Positions 47,390 to 56,683 are shown, counted from the stretch's first letter. The stretch: 64,000 bases of DNA from DATAES01 sp963802415 (GCA_963802415.1 CAWDIH010000001.1:1984001-2048000), one strand, 5' to 3'. Numbers and translations are program-made. The notes: a model not told the origin generated them from the letters alone.

Positions 47390-48251
47390 GTGCCCGACCT
47401 CGGCCCGATGACGCCGCCTCCGTCCTCACCGGCGCTCATCCTCAACCCGCGCTCGGGAGGCGGAAAGGCCGAGCGCTTCGACCTCGTTGCGCAGTGTCGG
47501 GCGCGTGGGATCGAGCCGATCCTGTTCGCACCCGCGCGACGATCTTTCTGCCCTGGCAGCGGCCGCGGTGCGCGCCGGTGCCGACGCCCTCGGCATGGCG
47601 GGCGGTGACGGGTCGCAAGCTGCGGTTGCCGCCGTCGCGGCCGAGCATGATCTGCCGTACGTGTGTGTACCGGCCGGCACACGCAATCACTTCGCCCTCG
47701 ACCTCGGCATCGACCGCAACGACGTCGTCGGTGCACTCGACGCGTTCGTCGACGGCGACGAGCGCCGCATCGACCTCGGCCGCCTCAACGGGCGTGTGTT
47801 CGTCAACAACGTCGCCATGGGCGTATACGGGGCGGTCGTGGAGTCACCGGCATACCGCGATCACAAGGTGCGTACCGTGCTCGACATGCTCCCCGAGCTG
47901 CTCGGGCCTCGTGCCCAGCCGTTCGACCTCCGCTTCACCGGTCGCGACAACCGCGTGCACGAGACGGCTGTGCTCGTGTTGGTCTCCAACAACCCATATG
48001 GCATCGACCCGCGGCCGCAACATGGAACCAGGGGGGACCTCGATGGAGGAGTCCTCGGGGTCGTCACGGTCACCGGTCCGCCGCCACGCGGTCTGACGGA
48101 ATGGTCGACGCCGACGTTTCGCGTCGACGCGGCGACGGCCGTCGCGCTCGGGATCGACGGTGAGAGCGTGGCGATGGAGCCGCCGCTGGTGTTCGAGTCG
48201 CTGACCTCGGCGCTGCGCATGCGGACGCCGGTGCGCCGCCGCCGGCCGTGA
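47390..48251 (+). CDS. diacylglycerol-kinase-family lipid kinase, one frameshift
   Basis: ALILNPRSGGGKAERFDLVA is the N-terminal nucleotide loop. After a break near 47530 come LGMAGGDGSQAAVAAVAAEH (GGDG motif) and VCVPAGTRNHFALDLGIDRN (PxGTxNxF motif), then FVNNVAMGVYGAVVES and GIDGESVAMEPPLVFESL of the second domain. It phosphorylates diacylglycerol or a related lipid, or may act on sphingoid or undecaprenol substrates. About 287 codons. The start is GTG at 47390 or ATG at 47408. Its stop overlaps the LuxR gene (GTGA). Confidence 0.85.
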
Positions 48252-51022
48252 CCACCGCCGGGCAAGACCTCGTCGGTCGCGCCAACGAGCGCGCCACGAT
48301 CGACGCACTCCTCCGCGACGCCGAACGCGGCGTCGCCGGTGCGTTGCTGTTCGCCGGCCCCGCCGGCATCGGGAAGTCCGCGCTGGTCCAGTACGCGATC
48401 GACGTCGCATCCGACTTCCGTGTCGTCCGCATCGTCGGCGTCGAGTCGGAGATGGCCTTCGGGTACGCCGGCGTGCACCAGCTCGTGCTCCTGCTCCTCG
48501 ACTGCGCCGAGCAACTCCCCGAGCAACAACGCGCAACGCTCGACGCCGTACTCGGCAGGTCGCAGCACGACGCCCTCGACCCGTTCCTCGTCGGCCTCGC
48601 CGTCTTGAGCCTCGTCGCCGAGGCCGACCGCGTCCAGCCCGTGCTCGCCGTCATCGACGACGCGCACTGGCTCGACGACGAGTCAGTGATGGCGCTGTCG
48701 TTCGTGGGGCGCCGGCTTCGCGCGGAACGCGTCGCGTCGCTCGTCACCATGCGCGACACACCCGACACCCCCGTCCGGTTCGAAGGCATCCCCACCATCG
48801 ACCTCGGTGGGCTGTCCACACCCGAGGCCCACGAGCTGCTGACCACGGCTGCGGCGAGACCAATCGACGAGGCGGTCGCCAACCACATCGTCGCCGCAAC
48901 GGACGGCAACCCGCTTGCGCTCTCCGAACTGCCCGCAGTGTTGACGGTCGAACAGCTCCGCGGTACGGCTCCTCTTCCGGACCCCTTGCCGATCGGCGAG
49001 CGACTCTCGGGTCTGTTCGCGGCGCGGGTTCGGGCGCTGGACGCGGATGCACGGATGGTCTTGCTCCTGGCGGCGGCCGAGCGGTTGGGCGATCCGTTGC
49101 TCCTGCGCCGCGCCGCGGACGCCGTCGGTCACTTGTCGTGGGACGACGCCGTCGCGAAGACGGAGGCGAGCGGACTCGTCGCCTTCACGCCGACCGTCGA
49201 GTTCCGTCATCCCCTCGTCCGTTCCGCGGTCTACTACTCGGCTGCGGCATCTGATCGGCGCCGCGCCCACGCGGCGCTCGCCGAGGCGCTTGATGTCGAA
49301 GCCGACGCCGACCGTCGCGCGTGGCACCTCGGCGCGGCGGCAAGCGGCCCGGACGAGCAGGTCGCACTCGCGTTGGAGGCGTCGGCCGAGCGAGCGCGGC
49401 AGCGAGGCGGCGCGTCCGCCGCCGCCGTGTACCTGTGGCGCGCCGCCGAGCTCACCCGGGATCCGGGACGGGCGTCCGAGCGGCTCCTCGAGGCGGCGCG
49501 GGCCGAGCTCATCGCCGGTCATGGCCCGAAGGCCCGCGAGGTTCTCGATCGCGCCCGAGCGAACGGACTCGGCACCGAACATGACGCCGACGCGGCATGG
49601 ACGGAGGCGCTGATCCACATCGTCGCCGGCAACGTCCGGGAGCCCGCGGCGCTGCTCGCCGGCGCGCTCCCGCGCATCGGCGCCACCGACACCGAGCTGG
49701 CGGTCGGGGCGTGTGTCGCCGCCGCCGCCGCGGCGCTCGCCGGTGGACACCTCATCGAAGAGCCCACACGGCGCACGATCGCCGCGGGCACGCTGGCAGT
49801 CACCGATCGTTGTGACGTCCGGGACCCACTCGCGAAGCTGCTCACTGGTATCGCAGCGCGTTTGACCTGTGAACACGCGGCGATGTCGATCCTGCACACG
49901 GCCGTGACCAGCGCGGCCCGAGATCAAGCACGCCTCCAGTCGGTCGCCGGCCGCCACGTCCATGTCGTGTACTTCGACACCGTCCTCGCGGCTGTCGACA
50001 CCCTCGACGACCGGGCCTGGGACGACCTCACCCACGCATGGGTGCAGCTCTCACGCGCAACCGGTGCGCTCGGCGCGCTGCCGCTCGCGCTCAGCTTCCG
50101 CAGCTGGGTCGCGGTCCTCCAGGGACGCGTGGGGTCGGCCGCGTCGCACCTCGCCGAGATCGAAGATGTCGTCTCGCTCACCGGCTCGCGCGGGCTGCTC
50201 GGGTCACCTGCTCCCGCGCACGTGCTGCGCGACGCATGGCACGGGGACGAGGAGGCCACGCGATCCGGCGCGCGACGCATGATGCAAGACGCGCACGAAC
50301 GCGGGCAAGGCATCGGCATCGACCATGCCTACGCGGCGCTCACCGTTCTCGAGCTCGGTGCGGGTCGGTACGACGCCGCGTTGCGAGCCGCGCGCCACAT
50401 CTTCGACCACGACAGCATCGCCCTCGGCACGCTCGCGTTGGCGGACCTGGTCGAGGCCGCAGCCCGATGCAGCGAGATGGACATCGCCGAACAGGCACAG
50501 GCGCGGCTGTCGGAACGAGCCACGGCGTCGGAGACACCATGGGCGCGAGGGCTGCTCGCTCGCGCCCGGGCGCTCGTTGCGAACGGTGACGAGGCCGACG
50601 AACACTTCCGTCTCGCGCTCGCAGAGCTCTCGCGCACCACGATCGCGACCGACACGGCACGAACGAAGCTGCTGTATGGAGAGTGGCTGCGACGAGCGCG
50701 GCGGCGCACGGAAGCCCGCGAGCCACTCCACGAGGCGCTCGAGTTCTTCGAGACCATCGGCGCGTCCGGCTTCGCCGCTCGTGCGCGCACCGAGCTCGCC
50801 GCGACCGGCGAGCACGTTCGGAGCCGGTCCGCGCCGGTCGACGTCCTCACCCCCCAAGAAGCGCAGATCGCGCGGCTCGCAGCGTCAGGGGAGCGCAACC
50901 ACGACATCGCCGCGCAGATGTACATCACGACCAGCACCGTCGAGTACCACCTGCGCAAGGTCTTCGTGAAGCTCGGCGTGAGTTCGCGCACCCAGCTCGC
51001 GCAGGTCGACCTGCCGACCTGA
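48248..51022 (+). CDS. large LuxR regulator of the LAL type (AAA ATPase + TPR + HTH)
   Basis: 924 residues, intact. Residues 37-44 are Walker A (GPAGIGKS); Walker B is VLAVIDDAHWLDDESVM (about residue 137). The middle 500 residues are Ala/Leu-rich helical repeats typical of LAL proteins (TPR-like signal-sensing). The C-terminal LuxR helix-turn-helix is LTPQEAQIARLAASGERNHD, then ITTSTVEYHLRKVFVKLGVS. Such proteins switch on adjacent operons in response to ligand and ATP. Here the adjacent genes downstream are the second stress module. The GTG start overlaps the lipid kinase stop. Confidence 0.92.
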   Translation: MTTAGQDLVGRANERATIDALLRDAERGVAGALLFAGPAGIGKSALVQYAIDVASDFRVVRIVGVESEMAFGYAGVHQLVLLLLDCAEQLPEQQRATLDAVLGRSQHDALDPFLVGLAVLSLVAEADRVQPVLAVIDDAHWLDDESVMALSFVGRRLRAERVASLVTMRDTPDTPVRFEGIPTIDLGGLSTPEAHELLTTAAARPIDEAVANHIVAATDGNPLALSELPAVLTVEQLRGTAPLPDPLPIGERLSGLFAARVRALDADARMVLLLAAAERLGDPLLLRRAADAVGHLSWDDAVAKTEASGLVAFTPTVEFRHPLVRSAVYYSAAASDRRRAHAALAEALDVEADADRRAWHLGAAASGPDEQVALALEASAERARQRGGASAAAVYLWRAAELTRDPGRASERLLEAARAELIAGHGPKAREVLDRARANGLGTEHDADAAWTEALIHIVAGNVREPAALLAGALPRIGATDTELAVGACVAAAAAALAGGHLIEEPTRRTIAAGTLAVTDRCDVRDPLAKLLTGIAARLTCEHAAMSILHTAVTSAARDQARLQSVAGRHVHVVYFDTVLAAVDTLDDRAWDDLTHAWVQLSRATGALGALPLALSFRSWVAVLQGRVGSAASHLAEIEDVVSLTGSRGLLGSPAPAHVLRDAWHGDEEATRSGARRMMQDAHERGQGIGIDHAYAALTVLELGAGRYDAALRAARHIFDHDSIALGTLALADLVEAAARCSEMDIAEQAQARLSERATASETPWARGLLARARALVANGDEADEHFRLALAELSRTTIATDTARTKLLYGEWLRRARRRTEAREPLHEALEFFETIGASGFAARARTELAATGEHVRSRSAPVDVLTPQEAQIARLAASGERNHDIAAQMYITTSTVEYHLRKVFVKLGVSSRTQLAQVDLPT

Positions 51023-51132
51023 CGTCGTCCTCCGATTCGAGGGGCCCACGAAGACTGGGGTTTCCGTGGATTCGCCGAACAGCCCTTCGGCCTTACGTTC
51101 GCCTGGCAAGCAAACGTGAAACGGAGGAAGCA

Positions 51133-51234
51133 ATGAAACCACTATCTGAATCCCTGAAAGAGCTCGTCGCCGAGTACGCCGTCATCGACGACCTCGCCGC
51201 CACGCCGGCCTCGACCGCTGGAGCGACGTCATGA
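51133..51234 (+). CDS. small protein (33 aa) coupled to HdeD
   Basis: ATG at 51133 is seven bases behind GGAGG (51123). The product starts MKPLSESLKELVAEYAVIDD and ends in a Thr/Ala-rich tail. Its stop overlaps the HdeD ATG (ATGA at 51231-51234). The first 20 residues form a plausible amphipathic helix. Strong ribosome site and coupling make it a likely real gene or a translated leader of the stress module. No homologue is known to me. Confidence 0.6.
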   Translation: MKPLSESLKELVAEYAVIDDLAATPASTAGATS

Positions 51235-51818
51235 TGCGGCCCTACGTAGGTAGCTGGAAGCGGCTCGCCGTCCATGGCGTGGCTGCGGTGTTGTTCGGCC
51301 TCGCCACGCTGGTGTGGCCGTCCATGACGCTCTGGGCCCTCGTCCTGCTGTGGGGTGCGTTCGCGTTCGTCGACGGCGTCACCGCGCTGTCGGCCGCGAT
51401 CGCTGACCCGCTGCTCGTTCACCGGGGCTGGGCTGCCTTCTCGGGCGTGACCGGCATCATCGCCGGCCTCGTCACCCTTTTCTGGCCATCCATCACCGCA
51501 TTGGCCCTGCTCGTCGTGATCGCAACGTGGTCGCTGCTCATGGGCGGCTCCCAGATCGCGTTCGCCATCTCGGCACGCAAGCAGGTATCCGGAGCATGGT
51601 CCATCGGCCTCGGCGGTGCCCTGTTGGTGCTGCTGGGCGTGCTCCTCGTCATCAGTCCCAGTGACGGAGCGATCGGCATCACCTGGGCCATCGGTTGGCT
51701 CGCCTTCCTGTACGGCAGCGTCGAGCTGTGGCAGGCGGGTGCCGTCCGGCACGAGACACACGAGCTGACCAAGCAGCCGACCACTGGCGGTTCACGGCTC
51801 GGACAAGCAGTGAGTTGA
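51231..51818 (+). CDS. HdeD/DUF308 family membrane protein, second copy
   Basis: 195 residues, intact. Six hydrophobic helices: LAVHGVAAVLFGLATLVWPS, LWALVLLWGAFAFVDGVTAL, AFSGVTGIIAGLVTLFWPSI, TALALLVVIATWSLLMGGSQ, SIGLGGALLVLLGVLLVISP and IGITWAIGWLAFLYGSVELW. The doubled W-P-S after helix pairs is the HdeD hallmark. Paralogue of the gene at 31790-32446, again followed by a universal stress protein and DUF1003. Confidence 0.88.
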   Translation: MMRPYVGSWKRLAVHGVAAVLFGLATLVWPSMTLWALVLLWGAFAFVDGVTALSAAIADPLLVHRGWAAFSGVTGIIAGLVTLFWPSITALALLVVIATWSLLMGGSQIAFAISARKQVSGAWSIGLGGALLVLLGVLLVISPSDGAIGITWAIGWLAFLYGSVELWQAGAVRHETHELTKQPTTGGSRLGQAVS

Positions 51819-51898
51819 GACACAAGTCCTCTCGCGCCGCCCGACTCTGCGACGGGCGGCGCGGGAGCGCGGTCGTTGTCACCCCCCGAGGAGGAACC

Positions 51899-52799
51899 AT
51901 GAACACCTCAGAAGCCCATCGAGCACCTGACCCAGTCCACCGCAGCATTCTCGTCCCACTCGACGGCTCGCACCTCGCCGAGGGCGCGCTCCCCACGGCG
52001 AGCGCGCTCGCGGCACGGTTCGACGCCACCATCCACACCGTCACCGTCGCGATCTCCGGCTTCGAACTGGAGCGCATCCGCGGCGAAGCAGCGCGGGCAC
52101 TCGGCACCGAAGCCGGAGACCCGCGCATCCACGTCGATATCGACACCGACGTCGCCGGCGCGGTCCACCGCCGCGCCGCGGAACTGGACTCGTGCCTGGT
52201 CTGTCTGTCGACGCATGGGCGAGGACGGCGTCGCTGGGACGGTCATCGGGTCGACGGCGCGCGACATCATCGAACACGGTCGCGCGCCCGTTGTCGTTGC
52301 GGGTCCCTTCGTCGCCCATCCCGATCCCGATGACGACACGGCGATACCGCCCCTCGGTGTCGACCATCTCGTCGCCGGCGTCGACGGGACGCCCGCCTCC
52401 GAGCTCGGCCTGTCGGTCGCAGCAGCCTGGGCCCACGCGCTCGGCATGAAACTCACGCTCGTGACCGTCGCCGAGCCGTGCCCGCCGCCCGTGCGCATCG
52501 GTGCGCCGTGGCGACGCCACCACGGACCAAACGAGGACGCGGACGAGTTCGTCCGCCGTCTCGCCGAACAGTGGGAGCTGGCGGCACCGGGTCTCGACAC
52601 GTTCGTCGTGTACGACCCGATCGGCGCGGCCGACGGCATGAAGGACTACCTCGCCGCGCATCCGGCGGGGATGGTCGTGGTCACGAGTCGTCTCCGTGAC
52701 CGGTTCGCACACATGGTCTTCGGATCGGGCGCCGCCGACATCGTCCACACCTCGACCGCGCCCGTCCTGGTCGTCCCAGCACGAGAAGAAGAGGGGTGA
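51899..52799 (+). CDS. universal stress protein (tandem UspA domains), one frameshift
   Basis: ATG at 51899 behind GAGGAGG. Domain 1 starts RSILVPLDGSHLAEGALPTA and ends, across a break near 52213, with CLVCLSTHGRG and GTVIGSTARDIIEHGRAPVV (the G-x2-G-x-S/T nucleotide loop is present here). Domain 2 is LVAGVDGTPASELGLSVAAA to GMVVVTSRLRDRFAHMVFGS and APVLVVPAREEEG. About 299 codons. Located between HdeD and DoxX; its stop overlaps the DoxX start. Confidence 0.87.
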
Positions 52800-53335
52800 C
52801 GACGATGGATGCCGGCTTGTTGATCCTGCGGGTCGTCGTCGGCGTCGTGCTCATCGGCCACGGAACGCAGAAGCTGTTCGGCTGGTTCGGCGGACAAGGC
52901 CGGCGAGGAACCGGCGCGTTCTTCGAGCTGCTCGGGTACCGACCAGGTGAGCTCTTCGCGATCATCGCTGGCCTGAGTGAGGCCGGTGGCGGCGCGCTGC
53001 TCGCGCTGGGCTTGCTGACGCCGCTCGCGGGTGCGTCAGTCGTCGGCGTCATGCTCAACGCGGCGTCGTCGCTGCGCGGACGGGGCCCATGGGTGATCAA
53101 CGGCGGATGGGAATACACAGTCGTGCTCGCCACGGTCGGCGCGTCGATCGCGCTCACTGGTCCAGGCGCAATCTCGCTCGACAACGCGGTCGGCCTCGGC
53201 TGGTCAACAGCATGGGGTGTCGGCGGCGTAGCCCTTGGCGTCGCGGCCGCGACCGCGACGCTTCTGCTCCGGCGACCGACTGACGCGCAAGCTATCCCCG
53301 CTTCCGGACACGAACCGCTCGGGAAGGTGGCGTAG
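52796..53335 (+). CDS. DoxX family membrane protein
   Basis: About 179 residues; GTG at 52796 overlaps the USP stop, ATG at 52805 is the alternative. Four helices with family motifs: LLILRVVVGVVLIGHGTQKL, FGWFGGQGRRGTGAFFELLG, IIAGLSEAGGGALLALGLLT, VVGVMLNAASSLRGRGPW and GGWEYTVVLATVGASIALTG. DoxX proteins take part in quinone/thiol redox and oxidative stress responses. It sits inside the stress module, an addition compared with the module at 30-32 kb. Confidence 0.88.
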   Translation: MTTMDAGLLILRVVVGVVLIGHGTQKLFGWFGGQGRRGTGAFFELLGYRPGELFAIIAGLSEAGGGALLALGLLTPLAGASVVGVMLNAASSLRGRGPWVINGGWEYTVVLATVGASIALTGPGAISLDNAVGLGWSTAWGVGGVALGVAAATATLLLRRPTDAQAIPASGHEPLGKVA

Positions 53336-53785
53336 ATGCCGCCCGCACCCCTCCACCATCCCGTCGTCGTCGAGCACGGGGCGCGCCGAGCGGCCGACGT
53401 CCAGCTGCGCGTCGCCGATGCGATCACTGCGTTCGCCGGCTCGATGCCTTTCGTCTACATCCATGCCGTCGCCTTCGCGTGCTGGATGCTGTTCGTCGAA
53501 TCCGACCCGTGGCCCAGGCTGACCCTCATCGTCTCGCTCGAGGCCATCTTCCTGTCAACGTTCGTCATGATCGGCCAGAACCGCCAAGCGGAGTTCCAGC
53601 GCGCCAAAGCCGACCACGACTTCGCGTCCGGGGAACAGGAACTGAGGCTGAACACCGAGCTCACCCGTGAGATCCACACGTTTACGACCGAGCTCCACCG
53701 ACAGGTCATCGGGCAGTCAGGGCTGGCACAGTACGCCCCGGCCAAAGAGGAACCTCTACGTGCAACTCGCGAAGCCTCACCTTGA
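53336..53785 (+). CDS. DUF1003 membrane protein, second copy
   Basis: 149 residues, intact, starting directly after the DoxX stop. It has RVADAITAFAGSMPFVYIHA, VAFACWMLFVESDPWPRLTL, LEAIFLSTFVMIGQNRQAEF and a coiled-coil end. These blocks are nearly identical in pattern to the copy at 30469-30912. Last member of the module; the following VOC gene starts 26 bases inside it. Confidence 0.88.
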   Translation: MPPAPLHHPVVVEHGARRAADVQLRVADAITAFAGSMPFVYIHAVAFACWMLFVESDPWPRLTLIVSLEAIFLSTFVMIGQNRQAEFQRAKADHDFASGEQELRLNTELTREIHTFTTELHRQVIGQSGLAQYAPAKEEPLRATREASP

Positions 53786-54440
53786 CATCGGTCTGTTCTG
53801 CCGCGACGTAGAAGCCAGTCGCGCGTTCTACGAGGAATCGATCGGCCTTCCGTACGAGGAGCTGCTGAAGGTCGGCGGCGGCATCCACCAACACAGGCTC
53901 GGGCTGCGGGGTGCCGTGCTGAAGCTCAACTCGTCGCGACGGGCGCTTCCCGATGAGCCGACATGTCTTCGAGAGCTCGCGATCTCCTCGCCCGACCTCG
54001 AGTCTCCCGTGGACCTTCGGGATCCCGACGGGTTGCCGGTGCGTCTGGTGCCCGTGGGTCATGCCGGTGTGCAGACGGTGGGTGTCACGTGGGCCTCCGG
54101 TGATCCGGTTCGCCTCGGCGCGCTGCTCGCCGCCGGCCTCGACGCAGCCGACATCGGCGTCAACCGCTGGCGAGTCGGAACGACGCTGCTCCAGATCGTG
54201 GACGACCCGAATGCGCACCATGGGGCACAACGAGCCGTCGGCTTCCGGTACCTCACCGTGCAGGTCACCGACGTCCACCGCGAACATGACCGGCTGCTCT
54301 CACTCGGGTGGCACGAAGCCATGTCGCCGGTGAGGCTGGGCGATCTTGCGGTGATCAGCTTCGTACGCGATCCCGACGGAGTGTGGCTCGAAGTCTCGCA
54401 GCGAGCCTCGCTCACCGGCGGCCTTCCGGACTCACCGTGA
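53760..54440 (+). CDS. VOC (glyoxalase/dioxygenase-fold) family protein
   Basis: 226 residues from GTG at 53760. Two VOC modules: HLDIGLFCRDVEASRAFYEE then YEELLKVGGGIHQHRLGLRG, and RYLTVQVTDVHREHDRLLSL then AVISFVRDPDGVWLEVSQRA. Likely metal ligands are His in KPHLDIG and Glu in VWLEVS, but a full ligand set is not obvious, so it may be a binding or isomerase-like protein. It overlaps DUF1003 in another frame, hence is probably co-transcribed with the stress module. Confidence 0.75.
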   Translation: MQLAKPHLDIGLFCRDVEASRAFYEESIGLPYEELLKVGGGIHQHRLGLRGAVLKLNSSRRALPDEPTCLRELAISSPDLESPVDLRDPDGLPVRLVPVGHAGVQTVGVTWASGDPVRLGALLAAGLDAADIGVNRWRVGTTLLQIVDDPNAHHGAQRAVGFRYLTVQVTDVHREHDRLLSLGWHEAMSPVRLGDLAVISFVRDPDGVWLEVSQRASLTGGLPDSP

Positions 54441-54913
54441 GCTGGAGCAAATTTGGTGGTAGTCGCCCGGTGTTGGTCCACCGGACCGCCGCCACGAACC
54501 CTCCCACTGACTCCGTAGCTCAGACGTTCGGGTGTCCTCCCGTCCACGACGCACTCGTCGTGCACGAGGAGGCGACAGATGCCCGAACCGTCGACGCGTT
54601 CTACGCCGATCAGTCGTGCGCCTTGGCGGCCGGTTCGACCGTGAAGACGTGGTCGTACCTGTTCTTGAAGTAGCGAGCGTCGATCGGGCGCGCTCGCGGG
54701 AGGTAGCAGCGCTGGAGCGCTAGCTGCCGAGGCGCACCGCTCAACCGGCCTCATGTGGCGCGAACGGCGTGCCTCGACACGCGCCTTCTGGGCGCCGTTC
54801 GGTACGCATCTGCCACGTCCCCGTCGCCGACTCGGTGGCGCGCTGGCGATGGGTTCTCGACTCGTCGCCCGTCCAACCTCGTGCCGCCGTGGTAGCGAAG
54901 GCAGGGGCGGCTA
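54441..54913. other. stretch without a recognised gene
   Basis: Short frames on both strands are unsupported. No promoter or repeat stands out. The region carries the ribosome site of the next gene at its end. Confidence 0.5.
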
Positions 54914-55544
54914 CATGACAAAGGACAAGGACACGACCATGCCAGAACTCCTCGTCGACTTCATCACCTCCCTCGACGGCTACGCGTCGGCGGAGGGCTG
55001 GCCCGGCTTCTGGGGTCTCCAGGGGCCTGAGTACCTCGCCTGGCTGGGTGAACAACCCGAGGTCACGTACGTGATGGGAGCGAACACCTACCGGCTGATG
55101 TCGGGCTTCGCTGCCGGAGAGACCCCAGCGGGAACGGACGAGTTCACCGCCGACGAGGAGGCCTCCGTCGACGAACTCACGCGAGCATCGAAGGTGGTGT
55201 TCTCCGCCTCGCTCGAGGAGCCGCTCACGTGGGCCAACTCAACGCTCGTGCGCGATGACGCGGTCGAAGCGGTCCGGGCGATGAAGGAGGGCGGCTCGGG
55301 CCTCATGAGCACGATCGGCAGCATCAGCCTGTGCCGGCCGCTGCTGCGAGCCGGACTCGTTGATCGCTTCCGGGTCGTGATGTTCCCCGTGATCACCGGC
55401 GCCACAGGAGCAGAACGCATCTACGACGGGTACCCGGACGTCGCCCTCGAGATGATCGACAGCCGCACCTTCGACGGCCGCATCCAGCTGGTCGAGTACC
55501 GGCCCCGCGTCCTCGAGCACCCACCGCTCGACCCCACCGCATGA
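54914..55544 (+). CDS. dihydrofolate reductase-family (RibD C-terminal-like) protein
   Basis: About 209 residues; ATG at 54914, with ATG at 54938 (MPELLVDFITSLDGYAS) as the conserved-looking start. DHFR/RibD_C pattern: VDFITSLDGYASAEGWPG, PEVTYVMGANTYRLMSGFAA, LTRASKVVFSASLEEPLTWA, GLMSTIGSISLCRPLLRAGL and VMFPVITGATGAERIYDGYP. Actinobacterial members of this group reduce unknown pteridine or flavin-like substrates with NADPH. Monocistronic here. Confidence 0.85.
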
Positions 55545-55934
55545 TGTCGCCAGGACCCAGCTGGAAGTGAGAGGAAGGCGCTGATGCCGACGGTGATCGC
55601 TGACACCTCGCCCCGATGGTGCTCGGTGGCGGCACACCGCTGTTCAAGCCAGGGACGCGCCAGATGTACCGGCAACGCGATGTTTGCCCCTCGCGCAACG
55701 CCGTGCACCTCACCTACGAACGCGTGTAGACGTCCGCAGTCGCGCATAGCCACCGATCGGGAACGCGCCTTCACCCTGGCGCAGGCGCGCCAGCGCGTCA
55801 GCACGAGGTTGTCCCAGAACGCGCGACGGATACGCTGGCCGACGGCGACAGCGTACGCCGGGTTGACGGCATCCTGTACGTGCGGAGCTCGGGCACGAGG
55901 ATCCGCCCGCCTGCGCTAGCCGCCCGCCCCCCCT
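55545..55934. other. stretch without a recognised gene
   Basis: No motif-bearing frame on either strand. The right end leads into the inverted repeat at 55935 that precedes small genes. Confidence 0.45.
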
Positions 55935-55955
55935 ACTGTAACGAGTTGTTACAGT
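55935..55955. promoter_or_regulatory. perfect inverted repeat ACTGTAAC-N5-GTTACAGT
   Basis: Eight-base perfect arms around GAGTT, 21 bp in all, AT-rich relative to the surroundings. It lies 47 bases upstream of the first small reading frame and 164 bases upstream of the helix-turn-helix gene. The geometry fits a dimeric repressor operator. Confidence 0.6.
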
Positions 55956-56001
55956 GCCGAGAGTGGCCTGAGACCAGATTGCCCTCAGCTACGACGAAGC
56001 C

Positions 56002-56094
56002 ATGGCGATCTGTCTCCTTCTCGCCGAGGCGGCCGATGCCACCGTTGATGAGTTGCCGCTTCGGGACACTTGGGCTGAGGAAGCTCGCTCATGA
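56002..56094 (+). CDS. small protein (30 aa) before the HTH gene
   Basis: ATG at 56002, product MAICLLLAEAADATVDELPL and ten more residues (helical, acidic). The open frame extends upstream through LSYDEA to a stop at about 55967, without a better start. Its stop overlaps an 11-codon frame (MIELILGRTDE), which in turn overlaps the ATG of the HTH gene. The chain of overlaps after one operator suggests a small polycistron; weak evidence otherwise. Confidence 0.35.
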   Translation: MAICLLLAEAADATVDELPLRDTWAEEARS

Positions 56095-56118
56095 TCGAGC
56101 TGATCCTCGGACGCACCG

Positions 56119-56337
56119 ATGAGTGAGGTCCCCATGACGACAAGAAGCGACGGCACGCAAACTCACCTGCTCAAGCTTGTTCGGTACGCGGCGCGCAGCG
56201 CCGGGGTAGCTACCAGCAAACGTGATGCCGCGATTCGAGAGGCGTACCGGGCTGGAGCGTCGCTGCGGGACATCGCCGCCGAAAGCGGGATGTCGCACAT
56301 GACGGTCAAGCGGATCATCGAACGCACGGAGGACTGA
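56119..56337 (+). CDS. small helix-turn-helix protein (72 aa)
   Basis: ATG at 56119. The C-terminal half is a clear helix-turn-helix: AIREAYRAGASLRDIAAESG then MSHMTVKRIIERTED, resembling the resolvase/sigma-70 region 4-like HTH. The N-terminus is basic and helical (THLLKLVRYAARSAG). It may bind the inverted repeat at 55935-55955. It resembles small regulators carried by integrative elements, though no other mobility gene is adjacent. Confidence 0.65.
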   Translation: MSEVPMTTRSDGTQTHLLKLVRYAARSAGVATSKRDAAIREAYRAGASLRDIAAESGMSHMTVKRIIERTED

Positions 56338-56683
56338 GTCCGTCCGTTGTTGTCGCAGCGAACATCAGAAGAACGCAGCGCTGAGGCACTTCGAGGCTGT
56401 CGCCGGTCCCGCTGGTGACGAGCACGCTCGCGGGCGTCCGTGGTGCCCGGTCGGGTTCGAGCACTCGACGAAGATTCGAGAGATACGAGCGCACGGAGAC
56501 TTCGGCGCGGTCGGAAACGTCTTGGTCCCAGAGCGCGTCGATGATGGCTTCGAGCGTCACCGCGCGACCTGCGTCGAGTGCGAGCAGTGTCAGCAGCGCG
56601 CGCTGGCGCATCGTGCCGGGATCGACTTCCGTGCCGTCGCGCTCGACTCTCATCGGTCCGAGCAACCCGATGCTCACCGCCAT
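56315..56683 (-). pseudogene. SARP/AfsR-type regulator, N-terminal DNA-binding fragment
   Basis: 122 codons. VSIGLLGPMRVERDGTEVDP, TMRQRALLTLLALDAGRAVT, LEAIIDALWDQDVSDRAEVS and VRSYLSNLRRVLEPDR form the OmpR-like winged helix of SARP (BTAD) regulators. The BTAD domain that should follow is missing: after SLEVPQRCVLL the frame runs into unrelated sequence and stops. It is convergent with, and overlaps the end of, the HTH gene. Truncated by rearrangement, or an incomplete assembly. Confidence 0.65.

Noticed and set aside
54308..54673. Rightward frame after the VOC gene
   Set aside because: It overlaps the VOC gene in another frame and its own tail has no motif or ribosome site.
55584..55919. 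Rightward frame of 111 codons
   Set aside because: Cys/Arg/Ser-rich, no motif, no conserved-looking block.
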